64,000 nucleotides of DNA from Mariniphaga sp. (GCA_024636975.1 JAGXGA010000060.1:1-64000), one strand, 5' to 3'. Numbered from the stretch's first letter, positions 1-9,189 are shown. Notes: generated by a model from the sequence alone, not told the origin. Program-made: numbers and translations.

Positions 1-46
1 AGGTCTAATGTTTGTTGGTTCGTTTCAAAATTATTTTTTATCATTG

Positions 47-125
47 TAAAAGGGATGTTTGTTCTTGTACACCCTAAAAATACTGATACTTCAGCTATTT
101 TTAGGTAACAAACTCCCTTTTTTTA
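47..125. terminator. Nested inverted repeat, terminator-like
   Basis: Outer arms AAGGGATGTTTGTT and AACAAACTCCCTT enclose inner arms CCTAAAAATA and TATTTTTAGG, flanked by A-rich and T-rich runs, so the hairpin could end transcription in either direction. It lies about 160 bp beyond the 3' end of the minus-strand alginate-lyase-family gene and may be its terminator. The rest of 1-286 is AT-rich with no gene I can support. Confidence 0.55.
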
Positions 126-286
126 TGAATAATAGAGGCTATATTCCTTATGATTTTATTTTTTTGATTTTCCATGTTTTGAAAGGTTTTTAATAATTAT
201 TTCTTTTTTGGATATACTATTTATTTACAATCATAGGGAAGCGACATTTGTCAGACAAAACTTTTTGATAAACAAATATTACTATT

Positions 287-1513
287 TTAAGGATTACTTA
301 GGTCAACAGGATGCGTTAACCGGCCAAACAGGGCAAGACGCATACCTTCAATACTTCCCGGGCCACATTCTTTTAATGATTTTAGCATAACAGGAGATTT
401 ATAATAATGATATGCCATATATAATGCATTTATTCTGGCGGCTGGAAAACAATGCGACTTTTTGGGATTGTCTATTAAAAATAAGTAAGCCTGAAGAAGA
501 GAACCTGAGCCATCGTTTGCAACATGGTCATACAATGAGCTGTCTCCACGTCGCAAAAGGAATTCAGCATGTGCTGTCAGATGTTCAATATGTGTCATAG
601 AATACCGCGTTCCACTGCCAAAAGATGGAAGATAATCACCATCAATGGGATCATCTCCGCGTCGAATTTCTTCAGGAATAGCCCCATTGGGTAATATGCC
701 CCAAAGTGAAACCTTTGCATCCATCTTCCATTCATCTGAAGTGCTTAACCTCCTAATCTGATAAGTATTATGTGATTTAAAAGCTTCGGCAGGGGAAAGT
801 TTTTGATGGACCGGACTTAACTCCTCTAACTCCCAGTCCGGATGATCTTTCAGATAAAATGCAATTAATGCTGCCGAAAAAGATCCGGCAACTCCCCAGT
901 TATTTTTCCTGGTGCGACTGGCCCATGCTACCTTATTGTACATTACATCGCGTAACCAAACCTGATAAGATAATTTATCGTTGGCGGTCCAGCCCTTCCA
1001 TCCTTCAAGAAGGTCGGCAGCATATATGTAGGGTGTACCTCCTCTTGATAGATTTAATATACCTTGAGCTCCCCAGTGAAATTCCTTCTCTTCAGAATTC
1101 CGATATCCATAAGTATCAGTAAGATCAAGTATTAGTTCTTTTGCCCTTTCTGCATATTTTTCATCACCAGATAAATGCCAGGCTAATGCAGTGCCGTAAA
1201 CCAGCCTTCCACCAGTAGAACTAATCTGAATCGGATTGCCTGAACTTCTGTCGAAAACAGTAACTTCACCGGTCAGATCCGACCAACTTTTTGAAACTTG
1301 CATTAAACTGTCAGTGTATTTTAGTAACAGATTTAAATTAGTACGATATGGTTCTAATCCTTGTTGTGCTTTTTCCTTTATATTCTGCAACTCTTCTACT
1401 GATACAAGGATCCCTTTGGGTGATTTTGGTGGTGAAATTTCATTTATTTTTTGACAATAAGTAAATTTACCTGCAATAATGAGAATGAATAATGATAAGC
1501 ATAATTTCTTCAT
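287..1513 (-). CDS. Secreted alginate-lyase-family protein
   Basis: 408 residues starting with a signal peptide (MKKLCLSLFILIIAGKFTYCQ), so exported to the periplasm or surface. The body resembles the (alpha/alpha)-barrel alginate-lyase family (PF05426 type): NNWGVAGSFSAALIAF near residues 205-220 carries the Asn-Asn-Trp-Gly element, and a GSGTRYSMTHIEHL segment near residue 300 fits the family's Tyr/His-rich active-site region. Expected role is beta-elimination of uronic-acid polysaccharide such as alginate; the exact substrate cannot be read from sequence. It is monocistronic in the visible context, with an AT-rich upstream region. A relic of a paralogue's C-terminus lies just upstream, so the locus once held at least two copies. 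Family assignment is fairly sure, specificity is not. Confidence 0.8.
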   Translation of the reverse strand: MKKLCLSLFILIIAGKFTYCQKINEISPPKSPKGILVSVEELQNIKEKAQQGLEPYRTNLNLLLKYTDSLMQVSKSWSDLTGEVTVFDRSSGNPIQISSTGGRLVYGTALAWHLSGDEKYAERAKELILDLTDTYGYRNSEEKEFHWGAQGILNLSRGGTPYIYAADLLEGWKGWTANDKLSYQVWLRDVMYNKVAWASRTRKNNWGVAGSFSAALIAFYLKDHPDWELEELSPVHQKLSPAEAFKSHNTYQIRRLSTSDEWKMDAKVSLWGILPNGAIPEEIRRGDDPIDGDYLPSFGSGTRYSMTHIEHLTAHAEFLLRRGDSSLYDHVANDGSGSLLQAYLFLIDNPKKSHCFPAARINALYMAYHYYKSPVMLKSLKECGPGSIEGMRLALFGRLTHPVDLSNP

Positions 1514-1566
1514 TTTAATATTTTTGATTTAATTGATAATAATATTCAAATTCAAGGATTATTAAA

Positions 1567-1616
1567 TACAACAGAATGGGTTAACCGACCAAACAGATCA
1601 AGCCGCTGACCTTCAA
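1567..1616 (-). pseudogene. Relic of a second alginate-lyase-family C-terminus
   Basis: Read on the minus strand this stretch encodes HLEGQRLDLFGRLTHSV, matching the C-terminal SIEGMRLALFGRLTHPV of the intact gene at 287-1513. The DNA matches positions of about 303-352 at roughly 80% by eye. Only the tail survives; upstream of it the sequence switches abruptly to a RecG/AlbA-like gene on the opposite strand. This looks like the deletion scar of a tandem paralogue. Confidence 0.7.
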
Positions 1617-1617
1617 G

Positions 1618-2558
1618 ATGTTATTGAACCAAGAGCAAACCTTTCAGATATTGACGTAAATGCCATTGAAGCATTTAAAAAAGGAGCTGGAAAAAGTAAA
1701 AGATTACCATTTATTGAAAATGAAAGTGATATTAAACAAATTTTGGAGAATTTACTATTACCAGAAAATGGAAGTCTTAAACGTTCAGCAGTACTCCTCT
1801 TTGGAAAGAATCCGGAAAGATTTTATATTAATGCCTTTGTGAAAGTTGGGAAATTTGATTTATCTGATAATGATCTCAAATACCAGGAAATAGTTGAAGG
1901 GAATGCATATCAACTAGCAGATAGAATACTTGAAGTTTTAGATCGGAAATTTTTTATATCCCCAATTTCTTATGAAGGCCTCCAGCGTATTGAAGGCTGG
2001 GAGTATCCATATGAAGCAATCAGGGAGACAATTATAAATTCCATTGTTCATCGTGACTACATGGGAGCTCCTGTTCAGATCAGTGTTTATGATGATAAAC
2101 TGATTGTTTGGAATGAAGGGCATTTGCCGGACGATATGACTTTTGAAGATTTGAAAAAGAAACATTCATCCAGACCACATAATCCAATTTTAGCAAGTGC
2201 ATTTTTCAAAGGCGGATTAATAGAAGCCTGGGGACGTGGAACTTTAAAAATAGTTGATGAATGTAAAAAAGCTGGTTTGCCGGAACCTGATATTGAAAAA
2301 AATTCGGGAGGAATTAGTGTAACTATTTATAAAAAGAAAAAGGGTGAAAATCATCCAGAGCATTTAGATTTAAACGATAGACAAATTATAGCTGTGGAAT
2401 ACTTAAAATTACATGGTCGTATTACAAATAAAGAATACCAGAAAATCAATAATATTTCAAGAGAAACAGCAACAATCGATTTAAGAAGGTTAGTGAAATT
2501 AGGGATACTAAAATCATCGGGTACCAAAGGTGCGGGTGCATTTTATGAATTGAGTTAA
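1618..2558 (+). pseudogene. 5'-truncated AlbA/RecG-like ATP-binding regulator
   Basis: The frame is open from about 1562 without an ATG; the first in-frame initiator candidate is TTG at 1743. Coding similarity begins near 1618 with EPRANLSDIDVNAIEAFKK, the usual linker after the N-terminal AlbA_2 (Schlafen-like) DNA-binding domain, which is missing. The remaining part holds the GHKL/RecG-C-like region (IRETIINSIVHRDY, then NPILASAFFKGGLIEAWGRG) and a C-terminal winged helix (NKEYQKINNISRETATIDLRRL). Full-length relatives are about 450-500 residues; about 310 remain. Upstream sequence belongs to the alginate-lyase relic, so the promoter and first domain were lost by rearrangement. A shortened product from TTG 1743 remains possible. 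Confidence 0.75.
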
Positions 2559-2563
2559 TTGCG

Positions 2564-2596
2564 TAATAATTGCGTAAACCCTTTACGCAATTATTA
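2564..2596. terminator. Perfect 15-bp-arm hairpin after the AlbA/RecG-like gene
   Basis: Arms TAATAATTGCGTAAA and TTTACGCAATTATTA pair perfectly around a CCC loop, starting 5 bp after the stop codon. No long T run follows, so it may be a transcript-stabilising stem as much as a terminator. The 9-mer ATTGCGTAA also occurs next to it at about 2558 and again near 2694, so a protein-binding cluster is an alternative reading. Confidence 0.55.
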
Positions 2597-2759
2597 ATTG
2601 ATTGTACAAATTCAACCCAAAAACAAATTAAGTTACTTAATGTCAACATATTAATATAATATCAATGTGATGATCCAATGGATACGTTTTAACAATTGCG
2701 TAATTTTTCTGGACTTAAGAAAACAAATTCCACTTGTAATCAACCTCTAAATGGTGGTA

Positions 2760-2867
2760 ATTCACACCAAACTTCCCAAGATTAGGTTGCAACTTCCGGT
2801 TGTCAGGGGAGCACCGATAAAAGTATTAGCGTTATATGATTTATTCATGTAGCGCTTTTTCATTTTT
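2760..2867 (-). repeat. Dispersed intergenic repeat, copy A
   Basis: Full copy of the family, with core GGTTGCAACTTCCGG and hairpin AGCGTTATATGA / TCATGTAGCGCT followed by a T run. Given as minus because it directly follows the 3' end of the minus-strand toxin gene, so the hairpin could end that transcript. Related copies lie at 3546, 10350, 11828, 13710, 26191 and 55630. Confidence 0.8.
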
Positions 2868-2899
2868 GAGAATTTGCGATTGTGGATTTTTTATGAAAA

Positions 2900-3174
2900 T
2901 TATTTATCCTGATAATGACCTGATGCAGCAACAATCAGAACATTTACTCTTTCATCATCGATGAAATATACAAGCCTGTGTTTTTGGTAATTCTTCGGGA
3001 AAAGAACCCTTTATATCCATAACCCAGTGGCTCCGGTTTTCCGGTTCCTGTTTTGGGATGCTGCTGTAGTTCTGTTAATAATGCTTTTGCTTTTTTGAAT
3101 GCAGCGGGTTCATTTTTCTTTAATCCGGCAAGGTCTTTTTTAGCTTCATCGGTAAAATTAAGTGTGTAGGTCAT
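2900..3174 (-). pseudogene. YoeB/Txe-family toxin with a one-base frameshift
   Basis: RelE/YoeB-type ribosome-dependent mRNA interferase. The first 60 or so codons read normally (YTLNFTDEAKKDLAGLKKN, then GKPEPLGYGYKGFFSRRITK). After ITK a five-A run puts the frame out, ending early at 2944 with NTGLYISSMMKE. Adding one A restores the family C-terminus HRLVYFIDDERVNVLIVAAS followed by GHYQDK and a stop at 2900; this tail holds the usual catalytic His/Tyr region. The gene is therefore either inactivated, subject to slippage, or affected by a homopolymer sequencing error. It overlaps the antitoxin by 4 bp and is followed at once by repeat copy A. Confidence 0.85.
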
Positions 3175-3431
3175 AAGTTATCAAAAAATTGGGTTAGTTC
3201 TTCACCCGTTTCTATCTTTGTTACCTTCCCTTCTTTCACCTGCTTGATTGACTTATTGATTTTTTCGAGTATAGCTGGAGTAAAATAAATATCATCTTCA
3301 TTTATTGGAGTTAAAAGATACGCTTGTTTTTTGCCCCTCCTGATTATTACCTTTTCACCTTTATCCGCCAATTCGAAAAAATCTTTTTGTTTGTCTCTAA
3401 ATTGTCTGCTCGTTGTCTGAATTATTGCCAT
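3171..3431 (-). CDS. Phd/YefM-type antitoxin
   Basis: 86-residue protein starting MAIIQTTSRQFRDKQKDFFE, the layout of prevent-host-death antitoxins: an N-terminal dimerising and DNA-binding fold with the IIRRGKKQAYLLTPI strand and an acidic, disordered C-terminal toxin-binding tail (VTKIETGEELTQFFDNL). It should repress its own operon and neutralise the toxin encoded downstream, with which it overlaps by 4 bp. The antitoxin frame is intact although the toxin has a frameshift, the common decay order. Relatives of this module are seen as relics at 9190 and 10470. Confidence 0.85.
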   Translation of the reverse strand: MAIIQTTSRQFRDKQKDFFELADKGEKVIIRRGKKQAYLLTPINEDDIYFTPAILEKINKSIKQVKEGKVTKIETGEELTQFFDNL

Positions 3432-3545
3432 TTTATAATTTATTTTGTGTACCTAATATGGTACAAATATTATGAATAATTTCATGCCAGGGAATCAAAA
3501 ACTGTCTTTCTAATTGGATTCAAAAGGCAGCAATTTTCACTACCC

Positions 3546-3592
3546 TTTCCCAATTTAGGTTGCAACTTCCGGCTGTTCAGGGGAACACCAAT
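3546..3592 (-). repeat. Dispersed intergenic repeat, copy B (partial)
   Basis: Contains the conserved GGTTGCAACTTCCGG core followed by a perfect small hairpin TGTTC-AGGG-GAACA, but lacks the AGCGTTATATGA hairpin. It directly follows the minus-strand T9SS-tail relic at 3596-3738, the same gene-then-repeat order as copy A. Confidence 0.75.
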
Positions 3593-3595
3593 ATA

Positions 3596-3738
3596 TTACA
3601 AAAATAAAATTAGCTCAAGAATATAAAAAAACCAGACATCTGGACTGATGTCCTGGTTATCATTCAGATTAAAGATATTTTTTAATGCTTTGTATTTTAT
3701 AATCAGACGATTTTCATCGCTAAAAACAGTCAGGTAAA
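3596..3738 (-). pseudogene. Relic of a T9SS sorting-domain C-terminus
   Basis: Minus-strand open frame without a start codon: IYLTVFSDENRLIIKYKALK then NIFNLNDNQDISPD. It resembles the Por-secretion-system tail at 16060-16140 (LIVVSDKNRLLGKYKAINYF). Only the last segment of a surface protein remains. The frame runs through a hairpin at 3630-3658 and ends at the edge of repeat copy B. Confidence 0.6.
3630..3658 (-). terminator. Hairpin terminator, minus strand
   Basis: Arms AACCAGACATC and GATGTCCTGGTT surround a 6-base loop. On the minus strand the stem is followed by a run of T, the form of an intrinsic terminator. It was probably the terminator of the T9SS gene whose tail lies just upstream. 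Confidence 0.6.
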
Positions 3739-3750
3739 TTATTATTTAAC

Positions 3751-3966
3751 ATCGTGGTTACGGCCACCGAAAATGCCATAGTGTATATGGTTTTGGAGGG
3801 AAAATCACCCGATACCACAACTATAACTGCGACAGCTGTTTCGATAATTGAGACGGTAGCCTATAAGCAATTAACCCTTACCACAACAGATACAATGAAC
3901 AGTAATTTTGTGCTTTATGAAACTGACAGTTCTGGCAATATTTCGGTGGCAATACTATACGGTTGA
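3751..3966 (+). pseudogene. Fragment of a secreted repeat-type protein
   Basis: Encodes a Thr/Ser-rich stretch (GKSPDTTTITATAVSIIET, then NFVLYETDSSGNISVAI) that reads like a beta-sandwich module of a surface protein. No signal peptide or credible start is present. A T9SS-like tail follows at 4016-4177 after several stops, so both may be pieces of one decayed gene. Its opening segment abuts the oppositely oriented relic at 3596-3738. Confidence 0.35.
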
Positions 3967-4015
3967 AGTAACCTGTAACACACTCCTCAAATTTCTTCTG
4001 ATCCTTGGATAATAG

Positions 4016-4177
4016 TTGCGTATGATTCATTATCCAGAGATAATTAACATTAAATGCAACATCGAACCAGATCGGATAGATGGATTTGTTGCCAACAGAC
4101 TCATTTCAGGAGTTTATCTGGTTCATGTTCTTACATAAGAGAACATGGTAACAGTCAAAAAAATTTATAAAAACTAA
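4016..4177 (+). pseudogene. Second T9SS sorting-tail relic with internal stop
   Basis: The frame reads YPEIINIKCNIEP, then NRLISGVYLVHVLT, a TAA stop, then ENMVTVKKIYKN and a final stop. The G-V-Y-L-V-x-V-L-T element and the closing K-x-x-K-I-Y-K are typical of T9SS type A sorting domains; the in-frame TAA replaces one codon. Upstream homology is lost within about 50 codons. From 4178 to 4505 I see no gene; a 61-codon open frame there has no supporting features. Confidence 0.6.
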
Positions 4178-4505
4178 AGGAAAATTTGTTAGTATCAGTA
4201 TCCGAAAATGAATATTATATAAAATATCCATCTGTAATGAAATAATATTTCATTTTTCATCAGGCATTTTTCTTCTTATTATTGCCTTCTTACTTGGTTC
4301 AAAATGAAAAAATTATCATAGTAAAACAGGTTGAACACCACCATGCATTGTTTAATCCGCTGCATGCACCATTGATTTGCTTTGGATTTTTTTTCTTACT
4401 TTTCATACTGAATATGACATTCTATATAAAAAACATATTTTGCCGCGAGTTGGATAAAGGCAATTAATTAATTTATTATTCATTTCTATAAGGATATAAT
4501 TGAGC

Positions 4506-6032
4506 ATGAAAAAAAAATTCACGTCCTACCTTTTAATTATTTATTTGATTTTATTAACTGGAATAAATAACCAGGTAAATTCTCAAATATTGAATTTGAC
4601 CCAATCCAAAAATACATACATTGAATCGCTGGAGGATTTTCCAAATCCGGAAAGGGGTTTTTACAGGTATACAGAAACAAACAGTGGAAATTATATAACA
4701 TTAATTCCTGAAGAACTTAAAGCTTTTCGAAATAAAAATACTGCTAAGGGAGCAGATTATAGCGTATACAGTACACTTGTATTCCGATATTTTATTCTGA
4801 GTGATTTTGTGGAAAGCGATTTGAGTCAGGCATTTTTGGACAATATTGTTGTGGATTTTCTTGCAGCAAGAAAAGGTGGAGTTAAATTAATTCCCCGTTT
4901 TGTTTATACAACCACTCCCCATGCAGATGATTGTGATGCCTGGATTTGTACACCATATGGTGATGCTTCCAAGGAGGTTGTGCTTAGGCATATCCAACAA
5001 CTGAAGCCAATATTGCAGGAATACAGTGATGTAATTGCCGTTTTACAGTTAGGATTTATCGGAATCTGGGGAGAACAATACTATACTGACTATTTTGGCG
5101 ATGCTTCAACCTATAATGGGCAAGGAAAGTTATTGAACAAAAATTGGCATGACCGAAATGAGGTATTACAGGCATTATTAAACAGCCTTCCTAAAACACG
5201 GATGGTACAGGTCAGATATCCCCAACAAAAGCAACGGTATTTATACGGTCATAATGCTCCAACTGACGCGCCTGCTTTAAATTTGTCTGAAGCCTATAGT
5301 GGGAGTGATATAGCACGAATAGGCCTGCACAATGACTGTTTCCTTTCGAGTTATTCAGATGTGGGAACTTATAGTGATTATGGAAATGACTTTGCTGAAA
5401 GTAGAATCGATACAACCAACCTAAAACCTTACCTGGCCAGCGATTCAAAATTTACAGCTATAGGAGGAGAAACATGCAGGGATGACTGGAGCCCCTTTAA
5501 CAAATGTGAAGGTCAGGTCGTTCATGAAATGGAACGAATGCATTTTTCTTTTCTTAATGCGCATTACAATAATAAATCAGTAAACAACCATTGGGTTTCA
5601 GGTGGCTGTATGGAAGAGATCAAAAGGCGGCTGGGGTATCGTTTTGTCTTGCGGGATGCTGTTTTTGACGATCGGATGGAAGCAGGTGGTGTCTTTCATA
5701 TATTATTAAATATGGAAAATGTTGGATTTGCTTCCCCTTTTAATCCACGACTTGTTGAGGTGATACTGCGGAATGTGAAAAGTGGTGCTATTTATGCATT
5801 CGAACTAAATGCTGATCCCAGATTTTGGTTTATGGGCAATTTCCAGGTAAGTGAAAAGATTCAAATTCCCTCTGATATACCAAAAGGCAGCTATGAAATT
5901 TTACTTAATTTACCGGATCCTGAACCTGCTTTAAAAAATAATCCCGATTTTAGTATCCGGCTTGCAAATGAACATCTGTGGGAAGAAGAAACGGGCTATA
6001 ACAATTTACAACAAGTTTGCACAATCAGATAA
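4506..6032 (+). CDS. Secreted DUF4874/DUF4832 protein
   Basis: ATG 4506 begins a clear signal peptide (MKKKFTSYLLIIYLILLTG); the TTG two codons earlier adds nothing. The mature protein has the DUF4874 hallmark NPERGFYRYTE near residue 45, a TIM-barrel-like core (LIPRFVYTT, VIAVLQLGFIGIWGEQYY), and a C-terminal DUF4832 beta-sandwich (ENVGFASPFNPRLVEV). The family is found among exported proteins of glycan-degradation loci and is thought to be glycosidase-like, with E in IGIWGEQ as a plausible catalytic residue; substrate unknown. About 508 residues is normal for the two-domain form. It stands alone between relic-rich DNA and a 700-bp gap. Confidence 0.85.
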   Translation: MKKKFTSYLLIIYLILLTGINNQVNSQILNLTQSKNTYIESLEDFPNPERGFYRYTETNSGNYITLIPEELKAFRNKNTAKGADYSVYSTLVFRYFILSDFVESDLSQAFLDNIVVDFLAARKGGVKLIPRFVYTTTPHADDCDAWICTPYGDASKEVVLRHIQQLKPILQEYSDVIAVLQLGFIGIWGEQYYTDYFGDASTYNGQGKLLNKNWHDRNEVLQALLNSLPKTRMVQVRYPQQKQRYLYGHNAPTDAPALNLSEAYSGSDIARIGLHNDCFLSSYSDVGTYSDYGNDFAESRIDTTNLKPYLASDSKFTAIGGETCRDDWSPFNKCEGQVVHEMERMHFSFLNAHYNNKSVNNHWVSGGCMEEIKRRLGYRFVLRDAVFDDRMEAGGVFHILLNMENVGFASPFNPRLVEVILRNVKSGAIYAFELNADPRFWFMGNFQVSEKIQIPSDIPKGSYEILLNLPDPEPALKNNPDFSIRLANEHLWEEETGYNNLQQVCTIR

Positions 6033-6716
6033 GCGACTGATTATAGAACTCTCAATGTATTTTAGCATAATTCCCATTGGTTATATGCTAACCACCTTCT
6101 CAACAGCAACAAGAAACTATTGGAGATCAGATTGCCGGCTGTCTTGGAAATAATAAAACAATTACCCGACAGCATTGGAAAAACTCAAAACAGCTTTGGA
6201 AAAAGAAGAACTTATTTTTCATCACAGGTAAAACGTATTAAAGAACATTTTTATAATTATTATTTCAATTAATCTGAAAAATTCTCACCCCGTTTTTAAT
6301 AACTTTGCTCTGGTCATGATATACAGAAAATCCTAATCTTCTCCATATTTTTAACATATTATTTTATTATTAGACTGATATTAAGTTCACATTAAAGTCG
6401 CAAATTAGTGATATTGGTGTGAAGTTAGTGTGTTGTTAGTTTTAACTATACAGAAACTACTAGGACTCTGACAGTGCAGAAGAAATGTGGAAAGGACAAC
6501 AAGAAAAGGGCAAACGCGCGATGACTTTAGAAATTTTTTGTATCCTGACTGTCGGGAGGTAAATTTGATAAAACCTCATAGTCGCAACATTCAATATAAT
6601 CCTGTGATTTAAAATATTTTTCTACCACATGCCCGATGGATATATGAGGGGGTGATAACGAAAAGATACATTAAAAACACAAACCACTGAGGATGTAAAA
6701 AAGTTAATTTTTTTTC
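6033..6716. other. Gene-poor intergenic region
   Basis: AT-rich DNA of about 680 bp. Short open frames around 6090-6270 show no recognisable domain. The last part carries the promoter of the next gene. I found no repeat copy and no RNA gene here. Confidence 0.4.
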
Positions 6717-6724
6717 TACTTTTG
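6717..6724 (+). promoter_or_regulatory. Bacteroidota -7 element TACTTTTG
   Basis: Exact match to the TAnnTTTG -7 consensus of Bacteroidota housekeeping sigma factor. Transcription would begin near 6731, leaving a short leader before ATG 6743, which supports that start over TTG 6722, which lies inside the element. No clear -33 TTTG was found. Confidence 0.5.
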
Positions 6725-6742
6725 AACACTCAAACTAATGAG

Positions 6743-8920
6743 ATGCTCAGCTATAAACGATTCCTTCTCCTGATACCCTTCTTTCTTTCCGGAGGAGTTT
6801 TGCTTTATTCCCAGGAAAGTGGTATAAACCGTGATAAGTATCGTATAAAAATAACCCGGACCAACGAGGCTATAAAAATTGATGGCGTGCTTGATGAGAA
6901 TTCATGGCAAATCTCAGAGAAAGCTGAAAATTTTATACGCGTGACTCCGGTAGATACTGGTTTCGCAATTGCAAAAACTACTGTTGTAATCACCTACGAT
7001 GAATCGTATTTATATGTTGGGGCAATCTGTTATGATCCACTACCAGGGAAACGGCCAGTGGAATCATTACGCAGGGATTTTGAGTTTAACAAAAATGATA
7101 ATTTCAGGGTACACCTGGATACCTACAACAATCTGACGAATGGCTATGCCTTCAGCGTTTCTGCAGCAGGAGCCCAGGGTGAAGGTGTAATAAACAACGG
7201 AAACCAGTCGAGCTTCACCTGGGATACAAAATGGAAATCTGCGGTGAAGAGTTATGACGATCGCTGGGTAGCCGAAATGGCAATCCCTTTTCGCAGTTTA
7301 CGTTATTTCGGGGGAGGAGAAGTTTGGGGAATCAACTTTGGCCGGCTCGATCTTAAAACGAACGAAAAATCAGCATGGGCTCCTGTTCCGCGTCAGTTCC
7401 CGCATAACTCCCTTCCCCATGCAGGAACATTGGTTTGGGATACGCCTGTTGATAAAGCCGGATTACGGATGTCATTCATTCCATATGCCACCTTAACCGT
7501 CCTGAAAAATACAGAAGCTGGAGAACCTGCAAAGTGGAAATGGAATGCAGGATTTGATACAAAAATGATGTTGTCAACTTCAATGAACCTCGATTTGACA
7601 GTCAACCCTGATTATTCACAGGTTGAGGAAGACCGGCAGCAGACGAATCTCGATCGCTTTGAATTATTTTATCCTGAAAGACGACAATTTTTTCTTGAGA
7701 ACAGTGATTTGTTTGCCAATCTCGGTAGCAGCACGGCACGACCTTTCTTTTCAAGACGCATAGGACTTAATGTTCCTGTAAATTTTGGGGGAAGATTAAC
7801 CGGAAGAATTGGCAATAAATGGAGGATTGGAATTATGGATATGCAGACGGGCTCCAAAGGAGAAACACTTTCGGGGAATTATGCAGTCGCTGTTTTGCAA
7901 AGAGAAATTTTTCGTCGTTCAAGTGTTGTAGGATTTATAGTAAACAAGCAGATTACTGAATCGTATAATGATACATTGTTTAATACATCCCGTTTTAACA
8001 GAGTGGCAGGCCTGGAGTATAATTTCGCCACAGAAGATAACCAGTGGCAGGGTAAAGTTTTCTATCACCAGTCATTCTACCCTGGATCGGACAAAAATGC
8101 TGCATCGGCATCGGGAAATATCAGCTATTCCTCCCGGTATCTGAAAGCCATTTTAGAACAGTCATGGATAGGATCGGATTACATTGCCGAAGCTGGTTAT
8201 ATCAGACGAACCGGTTTCTACGAGATTGCCCCGGCTGTGAATTACCTGTTCTATCCATCAGGATCAGAAAAAATAATCAGCCATGGTCCAGGTGTCGGCT
8301 TCAACATGTTACTTGACCCGGAATTAAATGTAACTGACCGTACAACACAGCTTTCATACATTATCAGCTGGCAGAAAAAAAGCCAGCTATCGATAAGCGT
8401 TGAAGAAGAGTTTGTTAAGCTTAAAAATGCTTTTGATCCTACAAATACGGGGGGAGTGAAACTTGTCGCAGGCGAGCAGTTTACCTGGAAAATAGTCAGG
8501 GCAGAATTTACTTCTGATCCCCGAAGATTATTAAATTACAGCCTGAATACCACCAGGGGAGGTTACTTTAACGGAACCCGGTGGAACATGCACGGGCTTA
8601 TGAATTACAGATTACAGCCTTATGGCAGCATTGGAATGACAGTAAATTACAATAACATATCGTTACCTGAACCCTATAATAGTGCAGAATTAATCCTTGT
8701 GGGACCCACACTGGATGTAACTTTTACTGACAAGGTATTTTTCACTACTTTCGTCCAGTACAACAACCAAATCGATAACCTGAATATGAATATGCGGCTT
8801 CAGTGGCGTTTTGCACCAGTATCGGATCTGTTTGTTGTATATACAGAAAATTCCTACGCCGAAAGTTTCAGGAATAAAAACCGGGGGTTGGTAGTTAAGC
8901 TGTCGTACTGGTTTAACTAA
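6743..8920 (+). CDS. CBM9-like / DUF5916 outer-membrane beta-barrel protein
   Basis: 725 residues from ATG 6743, opening with a signal peptide (MLSYKRFLLLIPFFLSGG). Residues about 25-220 match the carbohydrate-binding family 9-like fold used by DUF5916 proteins (IKIDGVLDENSWQISEKAEN, then YVGAICYDP and EMAIPFRSLRY). The remainder is DUF5916: NPDYSQVEEDRQQTNLDRFE and FYPERRQFFLENSDLF, followed by alternating amphipathic strands up to a terminal aromatic (LSYWFN), typical of an outer-membrane barrel. Function of the family is unknown; carbohydrate or metal-linked surface binding is proposed. Single gene with its own promoter. Confidence 0.85.
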   Translation: MLSYKRFLLLIPFFLSGGVLLYSQESGINRDKYRIKITRTNEAIKIDGVLDENSWQISEKAENFIRVTPVDTGFAIAKTTVVITYDESYLYVGAICYDPLPGKRPVESLRRDFEFNKNDNFRVHLDTYNNLTNGYAFSVSAAGAQGEGVINNGNQSSFTWDTKWKSAVKSYDDRWVAEMAIPFRSLRYFGGGEVWGINFGRLDLKTNEKSAWAPVPRQFPHNSLPHAGTLVWDTPVDKAGLRMSFIPYATLTVLKNTEAGEPAKWKWNAGFDTKMMLSTSMNLDLTVNPDYSQVEEDRQQTNLDRFELFYPERRQFFLENSDLFANLGSSTARPFFSRRIGLNVPVNFGGRLTGRIGNKWRIGIMDMQTGSKGETLSGNYAVAVLQREIFRRSSVVGFIVNKQITESYNDTLFNTSRFNRVAGLEYNFATEDNQWQGKVFYHQSFYPGSDKNAASASGNISYSSRYLKAILEQSWIGSDYIAEAGYIRRTGFYEIAPAVNYLFYPSGSEKIISHGPGVGFNMLLDPELNVTDRTTQLSYIISWQKKSQLSISVEEEFVKLKNAFDPTNTGGVKLVAGEQFTWKIVRAEFTSDPRRLLNYSLNTTRGGYFNGTRWNMHGLMNYRLQPYGSIGMTVNYNNISLPEPYNSAELILVGPTLDVTFTDKVFFTTFVQYNNQIDNLNMNMRLQWRFAPVSDLFVVYTENSYAESFRNKNRGLVVKLSYWFN

Positions 8921-9189
8921 GTAAATATCCAACAGTTAAAATAACGTGTGGCATATAATCTTATGAGTCTATTTCGTCAGGTTATATTAAAGGGAAAAAC
9001 ACAGCAGTTTCTTAAAACCATTAGGTAAAAATTTTGCTATTGGTGCTTATATGATAAAAAAGGGGAATTCAAAAATACTCAAACTATCATTGGTAAAAAG
9101 ACGGGAATGGTTCAAAGGATTATGGGCATCTTAATCTTTTTACCAAATTGCCAATAAGTTTTAGTTAGTCTAATGAAAAATATGGGTTT

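Noticed and set aside
1660-1842. 60-codon open frame overlapping the RecG/AlbA-like gene
   Set aside because: It is in a different frame from the clearly coding sequence and has no family resemblance.
2900-3174. Programmed ribosomal frameshift in the toxin gene
   Set aside because: Only a short A5 run, no slippery heptamer with stimulatory structure; decay or read error is simpler.
4282-4467. 61-codon open frame with a hydrophobic stretch
   Set aside because: No ribosome site, no recognisable domain, lies in relic-rich AT DNA; likely chance.
6090-6270. Overlapping short frames suggesting a recombinase fragment
   Set aside because: No catalytic Arg/Tyr or other motif could be identified in any frame.
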